Assembly: GCA_029851415.1 (NCBI GenBank)
Contig: CM056744.1
Coordinates: 68,504,172-68,568,171 of the forward strand
Direction of reading: 5' to 3'
DNA from: Eretmocerus hayati
Taxonomy: Eukaryota > Arthropoda > Insecta > Hymenoptera > Aphelinidae
Length of the DNA: 64,000 bases
Part shown: positions 56,366 through 64,000 of the stretch, in pieces
Numbering within the stretch: the stretch's first letter is position 1
How the letters are laid out: every line of letters starts with the position of its first letter
Program-made: the position numbers and the translations under genes
The notes under the pieces: generated by a model
The model's database searches: none
What the model saw: the letters and a program-made list of their open reading frames with translations, nothing else
What the model was told of the DNA's origin: nothing

Positions 56366-57289
56366 GTGAACGAATTACACTCACCGGCTCGAAAAAACTT
56401 CCCTCGGAGGAAAGTCTTAACAAAGGATGTGGATGATTTGTGGCAAATAAATTTAGCAATAATGATCAATTGGAGTAGAGTCAACAAAAATTTCAAGTAT
56501 ATTCTAATCGTAATCGATGTTTTTTCAAAATATGGTTGGGCTGAACCTGTAAGGAGTAAGACTGGTAAGGATGTGACGGCAGCATTCAAGAAGGTACTTG
56601 AACGGGCCAAACCTCACACTCCACGAAACTTGCAAGCTGACAAAGGTCGAGAGTTTCACAACAAGGATTTCCTCCAGCTCATACAGCATCATAAAATAAA
56701 TTTTTATTCCACGCAGAGTGTACTCAAAGCTTCGGTGTGTGAACGCTTCGTCAGAACAATAAAAAGCCGTTTGTTCAAGATTTTCTCTCTGAATGGGAAC
56801 TATAATTGGATCGACAATTTGCAGGAAGTATTGAGAGATTACAACTCCACAAAACATCGTACAATAGGTTTAAAACCGGTTCAAGTATATTTGAAATCTC
56901 CCCAGCAAACGAAACATATTGAGAGACTCAAGTCAACAATTTATAGAAATTCAAAAATTACTGGGAAACTCAAGTTTGAAGTGGGAGATTTTGTACGAGT
57001 GAGTAAATATAAGAACGTATTTGCGAAAGGTTTCACACCGAATTGGAGCACAGAAGTCTTTAAAATAATTGAGTAGAAGAGAACGAATCCAATCACATAC
57101 GCCCTTGAAGACTACACAGGGGAGAAGATTCTAGGAGGATTTTATGAGCCTGAGTTACTACGCGTGAAAGATCCACATGTTTATCTGGTTGAGAAGATCA
57201 TCAAAAAGAGGGGAGATCAAGTTTACGTCAGATGGCTCGGTCTAGATGAAAAATACGACTCTTGGATACCCAAGAGCGACATTCTCTAG
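56366..57289 (+). pseudogene. Polinton-type integrase, catalytic Asp replaced, stop before chromodomain
   Basis: A retroviral-type rve core runs from about residue 20 to 150. The second catalytic Asp (D92, QADKGREF) and the Glu (E126, SVCERF) are present. The first should lie in the WQxxL motif but reads Asn (N29, codon AAT 56450-56452). A TAG at 57074-57076 ends the frame; the same frame then continues to 57289 with TYALEDYTGEKILGGF and a chromodomain-like YLVEKII..VRWLGL..SWIP. The frame is open upstream to about 56327 without ATG, so the start is GTG or lost. Integrase would insert the element into host DNA; this one should be inactive. Confidence 0.88.
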
Positions 57290-57420
57290 TAGTCGTCTAC
57301 GTTTATTCGTGCGGAGCACTACCATAAATACGGTGAGCTCTTGATATATCTGTCCTTATTATGTTTGTATAGTTTTATTAGAGTGATGTGAAAATTTTTT
57401 TTTACCTTCACAGTCTAACC

Positions 57421-57738
57421 ATGTACCCAAGTAACGTTCGAGTGACGACGGTAGATGGGTATAGATGTAACGTGAAGACTCTCTCGGATTTAGAGATTGG
57501 TGAACTTTATCATATCACACATCTTTGCCGGGATTCGCAAGAGAAACGAGTGGACGCTGTCTTGAATCTCCAAACCTACGTCGAACTCCCTCCACAATTG
57601 AACAACATTCTACTCAACGATCAAGACCTCTTTTTCCATCTATCAGACAAAGCAAATAAATATGATTTATTTCTAAAGTACTTAGACGATGGAGAAGTGA
57701 AACTATATGACAGATATGATGAGATCAATCTTCCATAA
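57421..57738 (+). CDS. small protein, unknown
   Basis: 105 residues from the ATG at 57421 (an upstream TTG/ATG-like extension into 57388 is less likely). It is acidic and beta-rich, starting MYPSNVRVTTVDGYRCNVKT with a second half rich in Asp, Leu and Tyr. It resembles in outline the small OB-fold or ssDNA-binding-like proteins of Polintons, but I cannot confirm that. It follows the integrase by 130 bp on the same strand and is followed by an AATAAA at about 57770. Confidence 0.5.
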   Translation: MYPSNVRVTTVDGYRCNVKTLSDLEIGELYHITHLCRDSQEKRVDAVLNLQTYVELPPQLNNILLNDQDLFFHLSDKANKYDLFLKYLDDGEVKLYDRYDEINLP

Positions 57739-57929
57739 TAACATGTTATCAAGAAGATTGAATGAAAAAATAAATCATTATCATCGGAAACCAACTACTT
57801 CTTTTTTCTCTCCTTCACCCGTCAACAAATTGTTTGTCAATCATTTATCGATGGATATTCTCCAATCGTATTGAACCGGGATGGATGGTCGTGAAATCAG
57901 TAAGCAGGGTGATCGAAGCACTCGATTTT

Positions 57930-58343
57930 TTATTCACTTCTTCTATAACCTAGAGCCTTAGTGCTTACACCATCATCCAATATTAATCGCTTATCATCAT
58001 CAGCGTTAAGTGCTAATTTCGTTTGTTTTGTGCTATAGACTCGATGTAGATGATTTCTTATGAGTTTTTGTTCACAGAAGAGATTGATACCTTCGAATAA
58101 ACATCTTTTATGATCGTTAAATCGAATCTTCTTTCTCAGCACAGTTTTGGATACTCCTTTGGCAGCCATCTTCTCTTCCAACTCTTCTTTTTCGTTCTCA
58201 CTAATTATAGCATAGGCTTTCGGTCGTATACCAACAAACTCAACGATAATCAGATCTCCATACTCAACTTTCATCATACCCAACTCTTTCATATTCATGC
58301 GTGGTTGAGGAGTTGACGATTGACTGAAGATCTCTGCTTGCAC
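57930..58343 (-). pseudogene. DNA polymerase B C-terminal remnant
   Basis: Residues from about 19 on match the end of Polinton-type protein-primed DNA polymerase: ELGMMKVEYG, EFVGIRPKAYAI, then a Lys-rich segment, HRVYSTKQTKLALNADDDKR and the final Leu-Gly-Tyr. Only about 115 of roughly 1000 or more residues survive, and the exonuclease and all polymerase motifs (A, B and C) are gone. The first 18 codons do not look native. The homology ends near 58290, where tandem-repeat sequence begins, so the upstream gene was replaced or deleted. The minus-strand orientation is normal for this gene relative to the integrase. Confidence 0.82.
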
Positions 58344-58539
58344 CCCCAGGTCTATTTGAACCCGTGACTCTCAACGCGCGCACACACACACATAATTCAA
58401 GATACATCACTCTGGAATGTCATGATCGTGGGATGATTACACTACTTCTGACAGACAAACAAGTTTTTATTGGTTTTTTCATCAAGATCATTCGTGATCA
58501 CATGAGTAAACCTTGTGTAGCGAGACCTCCAGATTCAAA

Positions 58540-59225
58540 AGTTGTTTACCAATGAATATGGTCGGATGATGAAATTTTTGCGTCAATGTTATTATTCGTC
58601 CTTGTCACGTACCAGGAAATCATTTGAACTATCCCATCCGGCATTGATAGTTGTCCGCTCTATCTTATCATTTTTTTTCTCTTGTCTCAATGATGATGGC
58701 GAAAGATTCCAAAAGTTGTTTTCGACCGATGAATATGGTTTAATCATGATGAATTCGTTCATTGGTGTTATTTTGTTCATTTCACTATGAAATTATCTCC
58801 CTTAATAACTCATACTGTCTTATTTTCATCATTTTCTTTTAAGGCCATGACGCTCACTTGTTATTTCCATGATTATTGCTCACGTAACAGAGACAGATTA
58901 ATTCAATCTGTAGAGTCTCCACATCCTTGGAATTTCATCCGACATTGACAGTTGTTCCCTCCGCTCTATCTTATCATTTTTTCTTGTCCCAATGATGATG
59001 GCGGAAGCTTCCAGAAGTTATTTTCGTTCGATGGATATGGTGCAATCATAATGAATTTGTTCATTGATGTTATTTTTTATACATGGAATTATCTTCCATA
59101 CTAACTCATACTATCTTATTTTTCAATATTTTTTTCGGACCATGACGCTCGCTTGTTATTTCCGTGATTATTGCTCGCGTACCAAAGACAGATTAATTCA
59201 ATCTGTAGGCTCTTCAAATCCTTGA
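58540..59225. repeat. about 300-bp tandem repeats where the polymerase gene should be
   Basis: Two full and one partial unit of 296-305 bp: CTCTATCTTATCATTTTTT at 58658 and about 58963, GATGAATATGG at about 58553, 58729 and (GATGGATATGG) 59029, and AATTCAATCTGTAG at about 58899 and 59195. Short open frames inside (58542-58790 plus, 58592-58780 minus) are not conserved between units. Confidence 0.75.
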
Positions 59226-59264
59226 GCAGTGTGTTATCAGGTCAATAATCCATTTTGGGCTTCG

Positions 59265-59570
59265 ATGAGGGTTGGTGGTATCCTTCCGCAGCCGTGTCGA
59301 GCATTGAACTTTGCTATGACTGTCCCAGAAATATCAGCGGAGGGACCGAATGGCTGGCATAGAACTGATGTAACCACACTCAAGGGATCCGTCCTGGCAC
59401 CGAAATTGTCAGCTACAGGAATTCCAAAAAGAGGGATCGATTTTTCAAAAACTTCTTCATACAAATCCGCGCTGAGAAAGCTGGAACCACTGATACTTGT
59501 CGAGTCTGATCAAGGCGGTGAGTATGGGCCTGCATACAATGCAGATCATACTCCCCGCGGTGGTGCTTGA
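59265..59570 (+). CDS. hypothetical ORF, 101 codons
   Basis: Starts at the first ATG (MRVGGILPQPCRALNFAMTV) and has mixed composition, including a Gly/Pro/Asp-rich C-terminus. No family is recognised and no neighbouring signal supports it. It lies just after the 300-bp repeats. Could be the degraded 3' part of an older gene. Confidence 0.3.
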   Translation: MRVGGILPQPCRALNFAMTVPEISAEGPNGWHRTDVTTLKGSVLAPKLSATGIPKRGIDFSKTSSYKSALRKLEPLILVESDQGGEYGPAYNADHTPRGGA

Positions 59571-59760
59571 ATTCTCGTAGCATCTGATAGAGTCCGCTCG
59601 AAAATTTGCACTCTCCTGATAGAAAAAATCGGAAAAATGACCAAAAACTGGAAAAATGACTACTGGAAAAATGACAATAGAATCATCTTGGAAGGGATGA
59701 GTGACCCCACACAATCGGTCCTATAAGAGTAGCGGAGTCGATCGATGGATTCAGTTCACC

Positions 59761-60108
59761 ATGTTCCGTCAATTGAACGGAATAGCAGCACAACATCCAG
59801 TGAGGAGATTATCCGAAGAAAAGAGAGGCGCAAAGTTTGACGTTATTGGAGGAAGGATTGTGACTACAAGATACGGTCCTTCGGTGCTACTTGATCTTCG
59901 AGACAAGAAAAATCGAGTTTTCTCTTCCTTCTTGTCCAAAGCCCTAACAGAGCTCATCAAAAACAACCAACAAAGGTATGAGCGTCTTTTCCGTGAGGAT
60001 GGAGGAGTCGTCCTTATCCACCAAGGGAATGGAAAAGTCAAGTTCGAAGGACCTGACGACGAGCGCGAAGAGCCGAGACACGAAAATTCCTCATCCTCTG
60101 AAGAGTAG
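59761..60108 (+). CDS. small protein, unknown, acidic tail
   Basis: 115 residues from the ATG at 59761 (a GTG at 59701 is an alternative). Middle section FDVIGGRIVTTRYGPSVLLD followed by LRDKKNRVFSSFLSKAL looks like a beta-barrel core with a helix. A similar GxxxxTRYGPSVLL pattern occurs in small Polinton-associated proteins I recall, possibly ssDNA-binding. The tail is Glu-, Ser- and Arg-rich (PRHENSSSSEE). Its 3' half overlaps the next gene in another frame. Confidence 0.55.
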   Translation: MFRQLNGIAAQHPVRRLSEEKRGAKFDVIGGRIVTTRYGPSVLLDLRDKKNRVFSSFLSKALTELIKNNQQRYERLFREDGGVVLIHQGNGKVKFEGPDDEREEPRHENSSSSEE

Positions 60109-60514
60109 TCTTGATGCTCTCATTGACATTATGGTAACGGGGGTGATGGAAGGCATAGTACCTCATCTCAAATGTCCTACCTGTGAAGAGCGATTGACTC
60201 TGATTCGCCCCGAGAAACTCGTGCCAGAACTTTCAGACGATGAAGACGAGGAAATTGATGTGTGAGTATTATTAATAGTATTAATAACGACTGATTGCCG
60301 TGTCTATTGAAATGGAAATTCATGGTTTTTTGTTGTTGTTGTTCGTTTCAGTGTTACAGTCGACACGCATGTGGGTGAGGGAACCCAAACTCCTCAATCA
60401 ACGAGGAAGGATGTGAAATGTGTCAGTCCAAAAGGAACAACTATAGATCAAGTTATCAGGTGCAAGAGACGATCCACCAGGCTGTTGGAGAAGAGAGCAA
60501 AGGAAGCCGAATGA
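59978..60514 (+). CDS. spliced gene, CxxC protein with acidic linker and basic tail
   Basis: Exon 1 (59978-60261) ends at a donor GTGAGT and exon 2 (60352-60514) follows the acceptor TTCGTTTCAG. The 90-bp intron splits a Val codon and the frame continues to a TGA at 60512. Exon 1 encodes HLKCPTCEERLTLIRPEKLV (CxxC, half a zinc-ribbon) and an acidic ELSDDEDEE stretch; exon 2 encodes a basic end (CKRRSTRLLEKRAKEAE). The start at 59978 is the first ATG in frame and overlaps the previous gene by 131 bp. No family recognised. DNA or RNA contact is possible. Confidence 0.55.
60262..60351 (+). other. predicted 90-bp intron
   Basis: Donor GTGAGT at 60262, a TTGTTGTTGTTCGTTTCAG polypyrimidine/acceptor ending at 60351. 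Removing it joins open frames in phase on both sides. Splicing in a nuclear-expressed Polinton is plausible. Confidence 0.6.
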
Positions 60515-60675
60515 TTACACGTCACCATCAACAATTCGTGAGAAATCATATGTACTACGATGGCATCGTTGAATAAAGTATAATAATACTCCTACATGTT
60601 TGTGTATATCATTGTGATAACTTTCGTCAGTAGAATTGCGAATGAGCATAGAGAAATATGCATTCAACAGTATGG

Positions 60676-60676
<1 letters not shown>

Positions 60677-60713
<37 letters not shown>
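60677..60713. repeat. (TA)n microsatellite
   Basis: About 18 TA repeats in the right half of the provirus, between the spliced gene and the 147-bp satellite. Confidence 0.95.
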
Positions 60714-60717
<4 letters not shown>

Positions 60718-60805
60718 TTTTACTTCATCGTAACACTATTCCATCATAAGCAATGTGGTGTAACGAATTTGAGACAGGATACGAGTTAATAACGATATCT
60801 CTCTA

Positions 60806-62640
60806 TTGCAAAAATACGAAAAATTGCAGAAATCTCGGCTTTGGTTACTCAAATCGAAATTTTGACTCGAAAAATCTCCCCTCAGTCACCCCTTGCCGAT
60901 TTCGGAGGATACTAATCCATTGACAATGAAAAAATTTCATTTTTCCTCGTCGTTGCGAAAATACGAAAAATTGCAAATATCTCGGCTCTGGTTGCTCAAA
61001 TCAAAATTTTAACTCGAAAAATCTCCCCTCAGTCGCTCCTTGCCGATTTCGGAGGATACGAATCCATTGACAATGGAAAAATTTCATTTCTCCTCGTCGT
61101 TGCGAAAATATGAAAAATTGCAAATATCTTGGCTTTGGTTGCTCAAATCGAAATTTCGACTCGAAAAATCTCCCCTCAGCCACCCCTTGCCGATTTAGGA
61201 GGATACGAATCCATTGACAATGAAAAAATTTCATTTTTCCTCGTCGTTGCGAAAATACGAAAAATTGCAAATATCTCGGCTTTGGTTGCTCAAATCGAAA
61301 TTTCGACTCGAAAAATCTCCCCTCAGTCACACCTTGTCGATTTAGGAGGATACGAATCCATTGACAATGAAAATATTTCATTCTTCCTCGTCGTTGCGAA
61401 AATACGAAAAATTGCAAATATCTCGGCTTTGGTTGCTCAAATCGAAATTTTGACTCGGAAAAATCTCCCCTCAGTCGCCCCTTGCCGATTTTAGAGGATA
61501 CGAATCCATTGACAATGAAAAAATTTCATTTTTCCTCGTCGTTGCGAAAATACGAAAAATTGCAAATATCTCGGCTTTGGTTGCTCAAATCGAAATTTTG
61601 ACTCGGAAAAATCTTCCCTCAGTCGCCTCTTGCCGATTTTAGAGGATACGAATCCATTGACAATGAAAAAATTTCATTTTTCCTCGTCGTTGCGAAAATA
61701 CGAAAAATTGCAAATATCTCGGCTTTGGTTGCTGAAATCGAAATTTTGACTCGAAAAATCTCCCCTCAGTCACCCCTTGCCGATTTAGGAGGATACGAAT
61801 CCATTGACAATGAAAAAAATCTCATTTTTCCTCGTCGTTGCGAAAATACTAAAAATTGCAAATATCTCGGCTTTGGTTGCTCAAATCGAAATTTCGACTC
61901 GAAAAATCTCCCCTCAGTCACCCCTTGCCGATTTAGGAGGATACGAATCCATTGACAATGAAAAAATTTCATTTTTCCTCGTCGTTGCGAAAATACGAAA
62001 AATTGCAAATATCTCGGCTTTGGTTGCTCAAATCGAAATTTCGACTCGAAAAATCTCCCCTCAGTCACACCTTGTCGATTTAGGAGGATACGAATCCATT
62101 GACAATGAAAATATTTCATTCTTCCTCGTCGTTGCGAAAATACGAAAAATTGCAAATATCTCGGCTTTGGTTGCTCAAATCGAAATTTTGACTCGGAAAA
62201 ATCTCCCCTCAGTCGCCCCTTGCCGATTTTAGAGGATACGAATCCATTGACAATGAAAAAATTTCATTTTTCCTCGTCGTTGCGAAAATACGAAAAATTG
62301 CAAATATCTCGGCTTTGGTTGCTCAAATCGAAATTTTGACTCGGAAAAATCTTCCCTCAGTCGCCTCTTGCCGATTTTAGAGGATACGAATCCATTGACA
62401 ATGAAAAAATTTCATTTTTCCTCGTCGTTGCGAAAATACGAAAAATTGCAAATATCTCGGCTTTGGTTGCTGAAATCGAAATTTTGACTCGAAAAATCTC
62501 CCCTCAGTCACCCCTTGCCGATTTAGGAGGATACGAATCCATTGACAATGAAAAAAATCTCATTTTTCCTCGTCGTTGCGAAAATACTAAAAATTGCAAA
62601 TATCTCAGATTTGGTTGTTCAAATCGAAATTCCAAGGAGG
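60806..62640. repeat. 147-bp satellite with 738-bp higher-order unit
   Basis: About twelve to thirteen units, each containing TCGGCTTTGGTTGCTCAAAT, at about 60837, 60982, 61129, 61277, 61424, 61571, 61720, 61868, 62013, 62160, 62309, 62457 and 62604: spacing 145-149. A five-unit block is duplicated at 738 bp: the GTTGCTGAAATCG variant occurs at about 61729 and 62467, and the ACACCTTGTCGAT variant at about 61329 and 62067. As 147 is a multiple of three and lacks stops in some frames, long frames (up to 142 codons) occur on both strands; they are not conserved proteins. Confidence 0.9.
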
Positions 62641-62782
62641 CTTTCCAATGAAGGTATATCATCGACTGGGATAAGGTTAGAGTTGAAGCTGAAACAATGG
62701 GCTCCTCATATCTACAAAGGGAAAAGAGAGGTGTATATATTGATCTTGTTTACTGTTCTTTTTTTTTTTTAATACGAGACAG

Positions 62783-63183
62783 TAGTTCCTACATCTGATT
62801 CACAAATACACGCGTCTCATGAGATCATTACTGTTCATAATTATTCTTCGACAAACCGCTCGATTCTTGACTATATGAACACAAGCTGGCCTTATGGTGG
62901 TCAAACATCGTATTTACTTGTCCTTCTCAAAACTCAGATTGAATTCAACATGATGCGAACAACACCTCCATACGCAACAGGGTCACACCAAAGTCGAATC
63001 TCTAATCGTTCTACGACGCAACAAGATTTATTTCCAACTCTCGGTTATGGGGAAGATAAGCTCACCTTGCTTGTCAGTCAGGGCTGTAGAAAAAATTTGA
63101 ATGGCGCAACTTGTACATACAGCGCAATAACACTCATCTCCAATTCGTTGCATGCGATAATCTATGGTTTGTTTTCCGAGTGA
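62783..63183 (+). CDS. hypothetical protein, right-end gene
   Basis: The frame is open from 62773 to 63183. The first ATG is at 62875 (102 codons), but the upstream 30 residues look like normal protein, and a predicted acceptor (CGAGACAG, 62775-62782) could join it to a donor GAAG|GTATATC at 62654 with matching phase. Composition is mixed, with TYSAITLISNSLHAIIYGLF near the end. No family recognised; it lies between the satellite and the right terminal repeat. Confidence 0.4.
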
Positions 63184-63195
63184 TTATATTTCGAC

Positions 63196-63285
63196 TATCT
63201 GTGGCTATGCCATACTTAGAATCTAAAATCAGTATATTGCGGCTATTTGTGGCTATACCATACTTAGAATCACAGATCAGTGTCC
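63196..63285. repeat. 45-bp direct duplication
   Basis: CTATCTGTGGCTATGCCATA and CTATTTGTGGCTATACCATA begin two adjacent 45-bp units. It lies just upstream of the last gene and encodes the repeated YLESxIS text of its upstream frame. Confidence 0.8.
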
Positions 63286-63296
63286 ACATCATTGGA

Positions 63297-63773
63297 ATGG
63301 CTCACATAATTGACGAGAAGTATTCTAATCAAAACGAACGGAGAATCTCAGAGAAACAAAGGAAATGTAAGTTGTATATTTTGCTTACGATGAAGATTCA
63401 TGATCCGAAATTGATGAAAAACTTCTTTTCAGGGCAAAAAACGATTATCACTAACGCCTTACACTACAGCGGAAGAAATGATTTGGTACTCGACGCTATA
63501 TTCAAACACTATAGGGGAAATAGAGAGCAATTTGACGATAGGGTAAAATTCTCAGTCGTCTTCACTGTGTGCGATCCTTGTGATTGTGATTTTCTCCACT
63601 CAATTGCTGAAAGGATGAACGACACACCGCTCATCGTAGACTTAGGAGCATCCCCAAGTTTTGATCCCTCGAAGAGGGATCAGTGCATATGTCATGGAAA
63701 CATACATCTGATTTTACTGTTAGTTGAATTATTTAATCTAATTGACCCTTCTTTAGTACAGTTAAGAGAATAA
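63297..63773 (+). CDS. hypothetical protein, last gene of the provirus
   Basis: 158 residues from the ATG at 63297; the frame is open far upstream to 63111, but that part includes a duplicated 45-bp unit and lacks a convincing start. Cys cluster CDPCDCDF near the middle and CICHGNIHL near the end are noticeable. A GTAAGT at 63367 and TTCTTTTCAG ending at 63432 would remove 66 bp in frame, so the gene may be spliced or read through. No family recognised. It ends 12 bp before the right subterminal region. Confidence 0.45.
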   Translation: MAHIIDEKYSNQNERRISEKQRKCKLYILLTMKIHDPKLMKNFFSGQKTIITNALHYSGRNDLVLDAIFKHYRGNREQFDDRVKFSVVFTVCDPCDCDFLHSIAERMNDTPLIVDLGASPSFDPSKRDQCICHGNIHLILLLVELFNLIDPSLVQLRE

Positions 63774-63785
63774 ACATAAATTTAA

Positions 63786-64000
63786 AGAAATATCATCATA
63801 TCATTCAAGCTTAATCAATTCTCCATCTGTCGAGGGAAGTTTATTGAGGAGTGGGGATAGCGAATAACAAAATTTACGTAAGTTCAGAGAGGAAGGGGTC
63901 CAATTCCTCCCACTCTCTAAAAGCAGTAACTCGGGGATATTGCGTCAGTAGCCCGCGAACCATCAGAGCGCAAACATCGATGCCGTACCACGGCTACTCT
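63786..64000. repeat. right terminal inverted repeat (cut by window edge)
   Basis: Reverse complement of 47868-48079 with a few substitutions and two small indels. The similarity reaches the last base, so the repeat and the element extend beyond the window and the target duplication cannot be seen. Confidence 0.9.

Larger units (their letters stand above)
47868..64000. mobile_element. endogenous Polinton/adintovirus-type provirus (right end cut off)
   Basis: Inverted terminal repeats (47868-48079 and 63786-64000) enclose a Polinton-type gene set: packaging ATPase, PLA2-like protein, pX/Mu-like protein, adenain-like protease, penton-like and major capsid proteins, retroviral-type integrase with chromodomain, and a DNA polymerase B relic. 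This combination is known only from Polintons/Mavericks and adintoviruses. At more than 16 kb it has a usual size. Several genes are broken, so this copy is not expected to replicate or transpose by itself. Confidence 0.93.

Noticed and set aside
61001..62232. Frames of 121-142 codons on both strands
   Set aside because: The 147-bp satellite unit is a multiple of three without stops; both strands stay open, so openness is not evidence of coding.
60806..62640. CRISPR-like array
   Set aside because: The repeats are contiguous 147-bp units without unique spacers, and the DNA is eukaryotic.
47868..64000. Bracovirus or nudivirus segment
   Set aside because: The gene set (PLA2-like, adenain-like protease, jelly-roll capsid proteins, rve integrase, protein-primed polymerase relic, inverted terminal repeats) is that of Polintons/adintoviruses, and no nudivirus-type gene was seen.

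Overview
The window looks like eukaryotic, AT-rich, repeat-crowded DNA, most likely from an arthropod and probably an insect. I see no conserved housekeeping gene, no rRNA and no CRISPR. The organism call rests on the type of integrated virus, the transposons, short GT-AG introns and AATAAA signals, so it is only approximate.

Positions 1-17000 hold small foldback and MITE-like elements (2521-3075 and 5749-6669, both with TA duplications; large inverted repeats at 3970-5390, 7371-9045, 10287-11142 and 14150-16890). They also hold a 112-123 bp tandem array (11400-13560) with a higher-order repeat, whose 3' edge carries a splice-donor-like site. Positions 17000-23360 and 40400-43470 carry copies of an unrecognised small-gene family. 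Each unit has a conserved reading frame ending in a short amphipathic helix, an AATAAA signal, and a stem-loop just after it. One unit is split by an 8024-bp element (23361-31384) with about 2-kb inverted termini starting CACACAG, a 5-bp CGCCG duplication and a remnant resembling a RAG1/Transib-type transposase. Positions 31400-47860 hold palindromes, 5'-truncated non-LTR retrotransposon pieces, a pogo-like MITE, and five tandem 980-bp units that each look like a duplicated first exon.

From about 47868 to beyond the right edge lies the main feature: an endogenous Polinton/adintovirus-type provirus with terminal inverted repeats of at least 210 bp. Its morphogenesis module is recognisable: packaging ATPase, phospholipase A2-like protein, adenovirus pX/Mu-like basic protein, adenain-like protease, penton-like capsid protein, a small basic protein and a double-jelly-roll-type major capsid protein. 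Around these lie coiled-coil genes and small unknown genes. The mobility and replication module is damaged. The integrase has Asn where its first catalytic Asp should be and a stop before its chromodomain. DNA polymerase B survives only as about 115 C-terminal residues. The penton frame has one internal stop, and a coiled-coil gene is split between two frames. Tandem repeats (about 300 bp and 147 bp units) fill the right half. The copy therefore looks non-autonomous and decaying, but its ATPase, PLA2-like, pX-like and major capsid frames are still open.
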